Source of the DNA: CAZART01 sp964487555
Lineage (GTDB): Bacteria; Bacteroidota; Rhodothermia; Rhodothermales; VXPQ01
Direction: 5' to 3'
DNA length: 6,127 nucleotides
NCBI GenBank assembly: GCA_964487555.1
Contig: CAZART010000208.1
Span: forward strand, 1 to 6,127
The translations under genes and the position numbers were made by a program. Of the stretch, positions 1-6,098 are shown one piece after another. Every line of letters begins with the position of its first letter. Position 1 is the stretch's first letter. Under the pieces are notes generated by a model. That model did no database searches, was not told where the DNA came from, and saw nothing but the letters and a program-made list of their open reading frames with translations.

Positions 1-84
1 TACCGCCTCGTGAAAAAATTCCCCTCCCGCACGCTGGCGTTTTTGAATGGACGGCTCGTTGAGGTCGATCCCATGACGCTTTAG
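1..84 (+). CDS. C-terminal fragment of an unidentified protein, 5' end outside the window
   Basis: Frame 1 is open from the first base and ends at a TAG at 82-84, giving 27 residues that finish in LNGRLVEVDPMTL. About 70% of its codons end in G or C, which resembles the downstream genes. The competing frame 3 is open only to about base 60 and has under half G/C at third positions, so frame 1 is the likelier coding frame. The fragment is too short to name a family. The strand-turn-strand look of the tail (a hydrophobic run, NGR, then a second hydrophobic run) would fit many enzymes, including some sugar kinases, but I do not claim one. It would lie upstream of and co-directional with the symporter, separated by 232 noncoding bases, so it is probably a separate transcription unit. 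Confidence 0.5.
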   Translation, partial: YRLVKKFPSRTLAFLNGRLVEVDPMTL

Positions 85-181
85 GAAGGGAAGGGGAAGG
101 GGGAGGTCGCGGGCTTGCCGATTCTTACGCTTCGGACCCTCACCTGAGGCTTACGTTTCCTTTTCCCCTCCCTCTTCCCCT
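83..181. repeat. Polypurine/polypyrimidine imperfect inverted repeat with G-quadruplex motif
   Basis: Bases 83-106 are 24 uninterrupted purines and bases 156-181 are 26 uninterrupted pyrimidines on the same strand. Read antiparallel, 84-100 can pair with 159-178 in about 16 pairs with several small bulges, leaving a 58-base loop. The plus strand also fits a G3+N1-7 quadruplex pattern, with G runs at 88-90, 93-96, 99-103 and 111-113. Inside the loop are an interrupted palindrome at 138-149 (CCTCA, two bases, TGAGG) and a 10-base direct repeat with one mismatch (124-133 and 150-159, CTTACGCTTC / CTTACGTTTC). The pair starts at the stop of the left gene and ends two bases before the putative promoter. 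It lacks a T tract and a compact loop, so it is not a standard intrinsic terminator. A structural transcript end or a dispersed repeat are the likelier readings. Confidence 0.55.
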
Positions 182-182
182 G

Positions 183-214
183 TTTGCGACGCTGGCGAGT
201 GGCCGCTATATTGG
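183..214 (+). promoter_or_regulatory. Putative promoter of the symporter-upp-antiporter operon
   Basis: A TTGCGA at 184-189 is followed after exactly 17 bases by TATATT at 207-212, which matches the primary sigma factor consensus at 4 of 6 and 5 of 6 positions. The same bases also fit the Bacteroidota pattern: TTTG at 183-186, a 20-base spacer, then TATATTGG at 207-214, one mismatch from TAnnTTTG. Transcription would begin near base 219 and give a leader of about 97 bases before the ATG at 317. No other place between 85 and 316 looks as good. The call rests on motif matching only. Confidence 0.45.
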
Positions 215-316
215 CCCCGGCAAAAAACGCCGCCCATGCCATTCTCGCGGATGTTCTCCTATGTCGGAACGGGGTGCGGCCAGTAGATCTGACCACTCAA
301 TATCGATCCCACCTAC
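215..316 (+). other. Probable 5' leader of the operon, with a possible tiny upstream ORF
   Basis: This is noncoding sequence between the putative promoter and the symporter start. It contains two short hairpins: CGGC / GCCG at 218-221 and 229-232, and GGCCAG / CTGACC at 278-283 and 289-294 with one mismatch and a 5-base loop. A 16-codon ORF (MPFSRMFSYVGTGCGQ) runs from ATG 236 to TAG 284-286, so its stop falls in the second hairpin loop. I recognise no known riboswitch. There is no clear Shine-Dalgarno sequence before ATG 317. These elements are small enough to occur by chance. Confidence 0.3.
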
Positions 317-2095
317 ATGAGTTCGCTTGAACAGGTCGTCGGCTGGATGGAAAGCGCCGTCTGGGATTTCGGCCCGACGGTAGGAGGCGAGACGATCCCG
401 CTCGTCGTCATTTTTCTACTGGGGACCGGCATCTTCCTGACGCTTCGCCTGAAGTTTGTTCAGGTGCGCCACCTCGGACACGGATTTGCCGTGACGACCG
501 GCAAGTACGACGATCCTGATGAGCCGGGAGACGTTCCGCACTTTCAGGCGCTGACGACGGCGCTGTCCGCCACGGTGGGTATCGGAAATATCGCGGGTGT
601 GGCGATCGCGATACACTGGGGCGGTCCCGGCGCACTCTTCTGGATGTGGGTGACGGCATTTCTCGGAATGGCGACGAAGTTCACCGAGGTCACATTGGCG
701 CAGCGGTATCGCGAGGTCATCGCGACCGAGGACGAGCCCCGCTGGAAGGGCACGGTGTCCGGCGGACCGATGTACTACATCGAGCGCGGTCTCGGCAAGA
801 AGTGGAAGCCGCTGGCCGTCTTCTTCGCGTTCATTCTCGGGATCACGGCCTTTTTGACGGGCAACGGCGTGCAGGCCAACACGGTGGCCGACGTGATGTC
901 GTCGGAATTCGGTATCGCCGTCTGGATCACCGGGCTCGTCACGGCCGGGGTCGTCGGGATGGTGATCATCGGGGGGATTACCCGCATCGGCAGAGTGACC
1001 AGCATCCTCGCGCCGGCGATGGCGGGCATTTACGTGCTCGGGGCGCTCGTCATCATTATTCTGAACATCGATCAGCTTCCCGGTACGATCGCGTTGATTT
1101 TTTCGGAGGCGTTCAATCCCAGCGCAGGCGTGGCGGGGACGGGCACAGGGGCTTTCTTGATCACGCTGATGTGGGGCGTTCGCCGCGGCCTCTTCTCCAA
1201 CGAGGCGGGCCAGGGTTCGGCGCCCATTGCGCACTCGGCGGCCAAAACGGACGAACCGGTCTCCGAGGGGGTCGTCGCGTTACTCGAGCCTTTTATAGAC
1301 ACGATTGTCATCTGTTCGATGACGGCGTTCGTCATCCTCATGACGGGTGCCTGGACGGAACGGGTACCGACGGCATTCGATCTGACTTCAGGCGACGCCA
1401 GCTACGTGCAGCCGGGCGAGCAAGGATTGTTCGCGGGGGTCACGCCGCCGGAGCGCATCCTTATAGAAGACGGGCTCCCGCAGGGCGGACCCACCGCGAT
1501 TCAGTTTGCGTGGCACGACGTGCCGGTCGAAACGCTGTACCTCGACATCAACCGAACGCAGCCGTTTACAGGCGAGCTGATCCCGGGCCAGCAGCGTGCT
1601 ACCGACGAGGAAGGCAACGTCTACAGGGTACTCTACGGTGAGGCGGTAGAGAATGGCGCACCGCTCACGCAGCTGGCCTTCCAGAAGGGACTTGCGCCGC
1701 TCGGCGGTTGGGGCGGCTACATCGTCATCCTGAGCGTGCTGCTGTTCGCGATCTCGACGGCGATCGCGTGGAGTTACTACGGCGACCGTTGTGCTTTCTA
1801 CCTGTTCGGCGAAAAGGCGGTGCTGCCCTATAAGTTCGTATACGTGTTGATGCACTTTGTCGGAGCGACGCTTGCGCTGGCGACGATTTGGTCGCTCGGT
1901 GACGTGTTCCTCGGTATCGTCATTCTTCCGAACCTGCTCGCGCTGATCCTCCTTTCCAAAAAGGTTCGCGAGGACACGAACAGCTATTTTTCGCGGCAGC
2001 CCTGGAAAGAAAACCTCGAGGTGCACAAGCGCGTGGTCGACTCGAAACGCAAGCAGGACGAGGAGAAGCGGAGAGGGAAGAAGGGCGGAGCATGA
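317..2095 (+). CDS. AGCS-family sodium:alanine/glycine symporter with an enlarged external loop
   Basis: This inner-membrane secondary transporter couples Na+ entry to uptake of a small amino acid, in this family usually alanine or glycine. The AGCS signature is exact at residues 102-117 (GGPGALFWMWVTAFLG). Other family blocks are SATVGIGNIAGVA at 84-96, GGPMYYIERGLG at 149-160, GLFSNEAGQGSAPIAHSAA at 291-309 and ILPNLLALILLS at 536-547. About 11 membrane segments can be drawn, eight before residue 345 and three after 465, with a lysine/arginine-rich tail from about 571 that fits a cytoplasmic C-terminus. At 592 residues it is longer than the usual 450-540. Most of the excess is a hydrophilic stretch at about 348-447, between TAW-type TM8 end and the conserved LTQLAF block. 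ATG 317 is the first possible start, because an in-frame TGA lies at 290-292. The stop overlaps the upp start by 4 bases. Exact substrate is inferred from the family. Confidence 0.95.
   Translation: MSSLEQVVGWMESAVWDFGPTVGGETIPLVVIFLLGTGIFLTLRLKFVQVRHLGHGFAVTTGKYDDPDEPGDVPHFQALTTALSATVGIGNIAGVAIAIHWGGPGALFWMWVTAFLGMATKFTEVTLAQRYREVIATEDEPRWKGTVSGGPMYYIERGLGKKWKPLAVFFAFILGITAFLTGNGVQANTVADVMSSEFGIAVWITGLVTAGVVGMVIIGGITRIGRVTSILAPAMAGIYVLGALVIIILNIDQLPGTIALIFSEAFNPSAGVAGTGTGAFLITLMWGVRRGLFSNEAGQGSAPIAHSAAKTDEPVSEGVVALLEPFIDTIVICSMTAFVILMTGAWTERVPTAFDLTSGDASYVQPGEQGLFAGVTPPERILIEDGLPQGGPTAIQFAWHDVPVETLYLDINRTQPFTGELIPGQQRATDEEGNVYRVLYGEAVENGAPLTQLAFQKGLAPLGGWGGYIVILSVLLFAISTAIAWSYYGDRCAFYLFGEKAVLPYKFVYVLMHFVGATLALATIWSLGDVFLGIVILPNLLALILLSKKVREDTNSYFSRQPWKENLEVHKRVVDSKRKQDEEKRRGKKGGA
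2081..2095 (+). promoter_or_regulatory. Purine-rich ribosome binding site and ATGA stop/start overlap at the symporter-upp junction
   Basis: The symporter TGA (2093-2095) shares bases with the upp ATG (2092-2094). Just upstream, within the last symporter codons, lies AAGGGCGGAG at 2081-2090, whose AAGGG is about six bases from the ATG and can serve as a Shine-Dalgarno sequence. The overlap suggests translational coupling, with ribosomes that finish the symporter restarting on upp. The RBS call is moderate because this whole stretch is purine-rich for coding reasons (Lys, Arg and Gly codons). Confidence 0.55.
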
Positions 2096-2721
2096 AGAAC
2101 CTGACGGTCGTCGATCATCCGCTGCTACGAAGGGATCTGACGATCCTGCGCGACAAGTACACGCCGCACGGCCTGTTTCGGAAGACGATTTCCGACGCGG
2201 CCGCGATTCTGGCCTACGAAGCGATGCGCGACCTCGAGACGCGCGAGGTCGAGATCGAAACGCCCCTCGAGGCGGCGCAAGGCCATCACATCGCTCTCGA
2301 AGTATTCGTCGTGCCCATCTTGCGCGCGGGCCTAGGCCTTGTGGACGGGTTCGTCCGTTTCGTTCCGGAGGCGAGAATCGGCCACCTCGGCATGCGGCGA
2401 GACGAGGAGACGCACCGTCCCGTCGGATACTACCGGAAAATCCCGGCCGGCATCGAAAATGCCAGCGTGTACGTCGTCGATCCAATGCTCGCCACCGGCG
2501 GTAGTGCGAGCCGCGCGATAACCGAGCTGAAAAAGGAAGGAGCCCGCCGGTTCAAATTCGTCTGCCTCGTGGCGGCACCGGAAGGCGTAGAGATGCTGAG
2601 CAGCAACCACCCCGACGTTCCCATTATCACGGCCACGCTCGATCGCGGGTTGGACGACGACGCATTCATTCGCCCCGGCCTCGGCGATGCCGGCGATCGC
2701 ATTTTTGGAACGACGAAGTGA
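2092..2721 (+). CDS. upp: Uracil phosphoribosyltransferase
   Basis: This cytoplasmic pyrimidine-salvage enzyme makes UMP and pyrophosphate from uracil and PRPP. It is 209 residues, the standard length. The family blocks appear in order: the N-terminal HPLLRRDLTILRDKYT at 9-24, the conserved VPILRAGLGLVDG at 74-86, GHLGMRRDEETHRPVGYY at 97-114, the PRPP-binding loop VYVVDPMLATGGSA at 126-139, and the C-terminal uracil-binding region PGLGDAGDRIFGT at 195-207. No key block is missing, so the enzyme should be active. It lacks the RNA-binding features of PyrR and aligns with Upp over its full length. It begins inside the symporter stop and ends inside the antiporter GTG start, so it is likely co-translated with both. 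A functional reason for placing it between two sodium transporters is not evident. Confidence 0.97.
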   Translation: MKNLTVVDHPLLRRDLTILRDKYTPHGLFRKTISDAAAILAYEAMRDLETREVEIETPLEAAQGHHIALEVFVVPILRAGLGLVDGFVRFVPEARIGHLGMRRDEETHRPVGYYRKIPAGIENASVYVVDPMLATGGSASRAITELKKEGARRFKFVCLVAAPEGVEMLSSNHPDVPIITATLDRGLDDDAFIRPGLGDAGDRIFGTTK

Positions 2722-2726
2722 AGATG
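2718..2726 (+). promoter_or_regulatory. GTGA stop/start overlap, with alternative ATG for the antiporter
   Basis: The upp stop TGA (2719-2721) overlaps a GTG at 2718-2720 that is in frame with the antiporter. Two codons later an ATG at 2724-2726 would also serve. The GTG gives a 4-base overlap like the one at the symporter-upp junction, while the ATG would leave a 2-base gap. The choice changes the protein by only two residues (M-K) before MPTPALC and does not affect the signal peptide. No strong Shine-Dalgarno sequence settles the matter. Confidence 0.5.
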
Positions 2727-4673
2727 CCCACGCCGGCCCTGTGCGTTCGATTTCCATGCATCGGTACGCTTTGGTGGCGGAGGCTACTCGCTCTCGCCGC
2801 GCCGCTGCTTCTCTTCGTGATTCTTCCGCAAGCGGCCTCGAGCCAGGTTTACACGTTCGACGTACCACGCGTGGCTCTTGCGGGTCACCCGTTCAACGTC
2901 ACGATCAGCGGCGCCCCGGCCGATTCGGCGGCAACCTACGTGCTCCGAGTGAACGGACGCGAGGTCGCGCCGATGCAGCTGCAGTCGGATGGCGCGCTCG
3001 TTGCCGAGGACGTCACGATCGAGGCCGCGGGTGGTGCCCTGATCGAGCTCGCGCACAATGGTACCGTGCGGGCGGCTCACGAGACCAACGTTATTCCAGG
3101 CTGGATTTCCATCCTTCCACCCGTGCTGGCGATTGCCGTCGCACTGATCTTCAAACAGGTCATCCCCGCCCTCTTTCTCGGAATATGGGTCGGCGCATGG
3201 GCCGCTCTGGGGCTCGATATGGCGGGATTATGGGTCGGCCTCCTGGAGACATTTCAGGTCTACGTGCTTGGCGCTCTGGCCAATCCCGATCATGCCGCCA
3301 TCATTCTCTTCTCGTTGATGATCGGAGGGATGGTCGGCATCGTCTCGCGCAACGGTGGTATGCAGGGCGTGGTGAACCACATCATCCGCTGGGCCGATTC
3401 CGCCAGAGACGGCCAAATCGCCACGGGCCTTCTCGGGCTCGCGATTTTTTTCGATGATTACGCCAACACGCTCGTCGTGGGCAACACGATGCGTTCCGTC
3501 ACGGACAAGCTCAGGATCTCCCGAGAGAAGCTGGCCTACATCGTCGATTCGACCGCGGCTCCGGTCTCGTGTCTGGCGCTCGTTACGACGTGGATAGGAT
3601 ACGAGGTGGGCCTGATCGGCACGGCCGTCGCCGGCATCGAAGGATTCGACGAATCGGCGTATTCGATATTTCTGCAGTCGATCCTCTACAGCTTCTATCC
3701 CATCTTCGCCCTCTTTTTTGTCTTCAACGTCGCGTGGTCGCCCAAGGAGTTCGGGCCGATGCTCAAGGCCGAACGAAGGGCCCGCCGGACCGGGGAGGTT
3801 CTGTCGCCCTTAGCAAAGGTCGACACTGCGGCCCTCGACGACGAGGCCGGTGAGCTCGCTGCGAAGAAGAACGTCCCGCACCGCCCCATAAATGCCATTA
3901 TCCCCGTACTGGTGCTGGTCGTAGCGGTACTCGCCGGGTTGTACGTAACGGGCGAGGGCGATACGCTGCGCGACGTCATCGGAAGCGCCGATTCGTACCG
4001 AGCCCTCCTGTGGGCCTCGCTCCTGAGCGTCATTACGGCCGCCGCCCTTTCGATCGGCCAGCGTGTTTTGAGCCTGAACGAGACCGTTGAAGCGTGGTAT
4101 GCCGGCCTGAAAGCCATGCTCTACGCGATGATCATCCTGGTGCTGGCATGGGGTCTGTCCGATATCACAGGCGTGCTTCACACCGCCGACTACCTGGTGT
4201 CGATACTGGGCGATTCGCTGCCGCCGGGCGTGATCCCGGCCCTCATTTTCATCATTGCCGCCGCGACAGCGTTCGCGACCGGAACCAGTTGGGGCACCAT
4301 GGGCATCCTGATGCCGCTCGTGATTCCGCTCACCTGGGCCGTGCTGGAGCTCAACGGCATTGCCGACCCTGCCCATTATTACATCATCTACTCGTCCGTC
4401 TCCTGCGTGCTGGCGGGCGCGGTTTGGGGCGACCACTGCTCGCCGATTTCCGACACGACGATCCTCTCGTCAATGGCCTCCGGCTGCGACCACATCGACC
4501 ACGTGCGGACGCAGTTGCCGTACGCGATGCTGGTGGGAATCGTCGGCATCCTGGTCGGCACGCTGCCGACGGGGTTCGGATTTCCGTGGTGGCTTTCGAT
4601 GCTGCTCGGCGCCGCGATCCTTTTCGTAGGACTGCGGGTGCTTGGGGAGGACGTCGTGGAGTATGTTGGCTGA
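2718..4673 (+). CDS. NhaC-family Na+/H+ antiporter with an exported N-terminal domain
   Basis: This is an inner-membrane antiporter of the NhaC family (Pfam Na_H_antiporter), expected to expel Na+ in exchange for H+. The core spans about 127-645 with roughly 11-13 hydrophobic segments. Conserved blocks are PGWISILPPVLAIAVALIFK at 127-146, FFDDYANTLVVG at 244-255, STAAPVS at 278-284, FATGTSWGTMGI at 519-530 and GDHCSPISDTTILSS at 571-585. The acidic and polar residues in FFDDYAN and GDHCSPISDTT lie in the most conserved parts of the family. A charged cytoplasmic-type loop spans about 341-390. Unlike the common 450-530 residue form, this 651-residue protein starts with a type I signal peptide (RR at 21-22, hydrophobic 23-36, possible cleavage near AASSQ at 39-43). 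A beta-rich hydrophilic domain of about 80 residues (44-125) follows. Related family members exchange other ion or organic solute pairs, so the exact substrate is inferred. Confidence 0.92.
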   Translation: MKMPTPALCVRFPCIGTLWWRRLLALAAPLLLFVILPQAASSQVYTFDVPRVALAGHPFNVTISGAPADSAATYVLRVNGREVAPMQLQSDGALVAEDVTIEAAGGALIELAHNGTVRAAHETNVIPGWISILPPVLAIAVALIFKQVIPALFLGIWVGAWAALGLDMAGLWVGLLETFQVYVLGALANPDHAAIILFSLMIGGMVGIVSRNGGMQGVVNHIIRWADSARDGQIATGLLGLAIFFDDYANTLVVGNTMRSVTDKLRISREKLAYIVDSTAAPVSCLALVTTWIGYEVGLIGTAVAGIEGFDESAYSIFLQSILYSFYPIFALFFVFNVAWSPKEFGPMLKAERRARRTGEVLSPLAKVDTAALDDEAGELAAKKNVPHRPINAIIPVLVLVVAVLAGLYVTGEGDTLRDVIGSADSYRALLWASLLSVITAAALSIGQRVLSLNETVEAWYAGLKAMLYAMIILVLAWGLSDITGVLHTADYLVSILGDSLPPGVIPALIFIIAAATAFATGTSWGTMGILMPLVIPLTWAVLELNGIADPAHYYIIYSSVSCVLAGAVWGDHCSPISDTTILSSMASGCDHIDHVRTQLPYAMLVGIVGILVGTLPTGFGFPWWLSMLLGAAILFVGLRVLGEDVVEYVG

Positions 4674-4718
4674 ACCGTTCGGCAAAGTCCAGACCTTGAA
4701 TCAATAATTAAACGCCTT

Positions 4719-5060
4719 ATGATCGAATCTGACAACAGGCCCTGGGGGCGCTGGGAGGAATACCTGAATGAGCCGGGTTATCGCGTGAAGCGGATTCTCG
4801 TGCACCCCGGCAAGCGGCTGTCGCTGCAGAAACACGACCATCGCGAGGAGTTCTGGGTCGTCGTTCAGGGAGAAGGGCTCTTTACACGGAACGACGAAGA
4901 GATCCGCGTAAGGAGGGGCGACGCCCTGCACATCGCACTCGGGGACGTTCACCGCCTCGAGAACGATACCGACGAGTATCTCGTCATCATCGAAACCCAG
5001 CTAGGTGTGTGCCTCGAAGACGACATCACGCGACTTGAAGATGATTTCGGAAGGATTTGA
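4719..5060 (+). CDS. Free-standing type II phosphomannose isomerase-like cupin
   Basis: This small cytoplasmic cupin of 113 residues corresponds to the C-terminal mannose-6-phosphate isomerase domain (MannoseP_isomer) of bifunctional ManC/AlgA-type enzymes. RPWGRWEEY at 7-15 is the usual domain opening. VKRILVHPGKRLSLQKHDHR at 23-42 with EEFWVVVQGEG at 43-53 is the type II PMI signature region, and GDVHRLEN at 75-82 is the second cupin motif. Likely metal ligands are H39, H41, E44 and H78, all present. The nucleotidyltransferase domain that normally precedes it is absent. ATG 4719 is the first start that fits, and the domain opening follows at once, so it is not a truncated end of a longer frame. 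It may interconvert mannose-6-P and fructose-6-P, but single-domain members are also annotated simply as cupins. There is no Shine-Dalgarno sequence. It follows the antiporter by 45 bases and may be read from the same transcript. Confidence 0.88.
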   Translation: MIESDNRPWGRWEEYLNEPGYRVKRILVHPGKRLSLQKHDHREEFWVVVQGEGLFTRNDEEIRVRRGDALHIALGDVHRLENDTDEYLVIIETQLGVCLEDDITRLEDDFGRI

Positions 5061-5069
5061 TGAGCGGAA

Positions 5070-6098
5070 TCAGCGTTTTTCTTCTTCGATGACGATGCGT
5101 TCGGCGATGGCCTGGGCGAGTGCAGGAGCGTTGCCCCAGGCGCGGTTATTGGCGATCACGTTGATGAGCGCGCCCTGCGCTTCGGCCTGGTAGACGAGGG
5201 CGGCGACGTCGAGGACCATGTTTCGAGCCTGATCCGTCTCGCAGAGCTCCGGCATGGGCTTGTCGAAGGGATGCGCGAGAGCATAGGCGTCCGCGTACCT
5301 TTTGTTGATGGGCGTTAGAAGCCGGGCCACGACATTGCCGTCGGCGGCGGTAAAGCGCTCGCCGCACATCCGCCATTGTTTTCGGATCGGCGGAAGCCAC
5401 GTCCAGTGGCTGAAGACGAAACCGATCCTCCGATCGGCCAGCCAGTCGAAATAGGGCGGGGCGAGGAGGTGCTCCGATCGGAGCTCGATGTGCGGCTGCA
5501 CGTTTTTCGGCAGCTCGGCGAAGAAGGCATCCAATTCGGCCACATTGTCTTCCGGTGAGGGGCAATCGGCCTTTCTCCGGTATTCCTGTTCGAAGATCAC
5601 GCCGGCAAGCCGTTCGCCGAGTATCTCGACGGCAGGTTCGTGGAATTGGCGGGCGTAGTCCTCTGCGTTGAGGAATTCCGGGTTGTCGACGTACGCTACA
5701 TTCTTGCCACTTCCGCGGCGGAGCGTGCGCGAGAAGTACGTCTGCGGCGCTTTCAGGAAGACGGTGCCGTTCGGCGGGATGTGATCGGAGTACTGCGCGA
5801 GGACGAAGTAATTGGAGGTGGGTTCGCCGCCGGCGTCTCTGAGCGGCCGGTAATAGGTGTAGTCGATCTCCAGCGTCTCGAAGTGGCGAAAATAGTCCTC
5901 AACGGATCGGACGGGCAGCGTCCGCTCCTCGAATGTGCGGCCTCCGAGTTTCCGCTTGCGCGAGCTCACCTCCGACGCATACTCCTCCGGATAGATCTGT
6001 CCGATCCAGCCCGCATACCGATCGCTTGCCGTCCCGAAGCGAACGTGGGGGTGGATGTTGTGGAAGTTGAAGTCGCGGATCTGGTCGAGGAGGGGCAT
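5070..6098 (-). CDS. DUF72 (YecE-like) TIM-barrel protein
   Basis: This predicted cytoplasmic protein belongs to the DUF72 family, whose biochemical function is not established to my knowledge. Family landmarks are RFGTASDRYAGWIGQIYP at 20-37 (counterpart of the usual GTSGWSY...W...FYP opening), YFRHFETLEIDYTYYRPL at 69-86 (counterpart of the fntVEiN-tFYrlP strand), VFLKAPQ at 113-119, the acidic strand HIELRSEHLL at 203-212, and NVIANNRAWGNAPALAQAI at 313-331, the typical C-terminal asparagine/glycine block. At 342 residues it exceeds the common 240-290. The extra length lies partly in the charged stretch at about 40-66 and the 125-160 region. ATG 6098 is the only start codon available before the window ends and precedes the first conserved block by 19 residues. 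The frame stays open to the edge, so a more distant start is not excluded. It converges on the cupin gene with 9 bases between the stops. Confidence 0.85.
   Translation of the reverse strand: MPLLDQIRDFNFHNIHPHVRFGTASDRYAGWIGQIYPEEYASEVSSRKRKLGGRTFEERTLPVRSVEDYFRHFETLEIDYTYYRPLRDAGGEPTSNYFVLAQYSDHIPPNGTVFLKAPQTYFSRTLRRGSGKNVAYVDNPEFLNAEDYARQFHEPAVEILGERLAGVIFEQEYRRKADCPSPEDNVAELDAFFAELPKNVQPHIELRSEHLLAPPYFDWLADRRIGFVFSHWTWLPPIRKQWRMCGERFTAADGNVVARLLTPINKRYADAYALAHPFDKPMPELCETDQARNMVLDVAALVYQAEAQGALINVIANNRAWGNAPALAQAIAERIVIEEEKR

Noticed and set aside
84..181. Intrinsic transcription terminator for the left-edge gene
   Set aside because: The possible stem has several bulges and a 58-base loop, and no T run follows it (the next bases are GTTTGCG).
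416..1234. A 272-codon minus-strand open frame inside the symporter
   Set aside because: The product is dominated by Arg, Asp and His in the manner of an antisense shadow, and the plus strand here encodes the exact AGCS signature.
1388..2485. A 365-codon open frame on the minus strand across the symporter end and upp
   Set aside because: It is antisense to two well-supported genes, its translation is rich in Arg, Pro and Ser with no recognisable motif, and such long shadow frames are expected in GC-rich coding sequence.
2778..2784. Twin-arginine (Tat) export signal in the antiporter N-terminus
   Set aside because: The RR at residues 21-22 lacks the surrounding S/T-RR-x-F-L-K consensus, and a membrane protein with this layout would normally use Sec.
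2687..3457. A 256-codon plus-strand frame overlapping the antiporter
   Set aside because: It is an Arg/Gly/Ser-rich out-of-frame reading. The other frame gives a signal peptide and conserved NhaC motifs.
4696..4712. Separate promoter for the cupin in the AT-rich patch before its start
   Set aside because: TAATTA at 4705-4710 has no matching -35 element at the right distance, and it lies so close to the ATG that the transcript would be essentially leaderless. Read-through from the antiporter is simpler.
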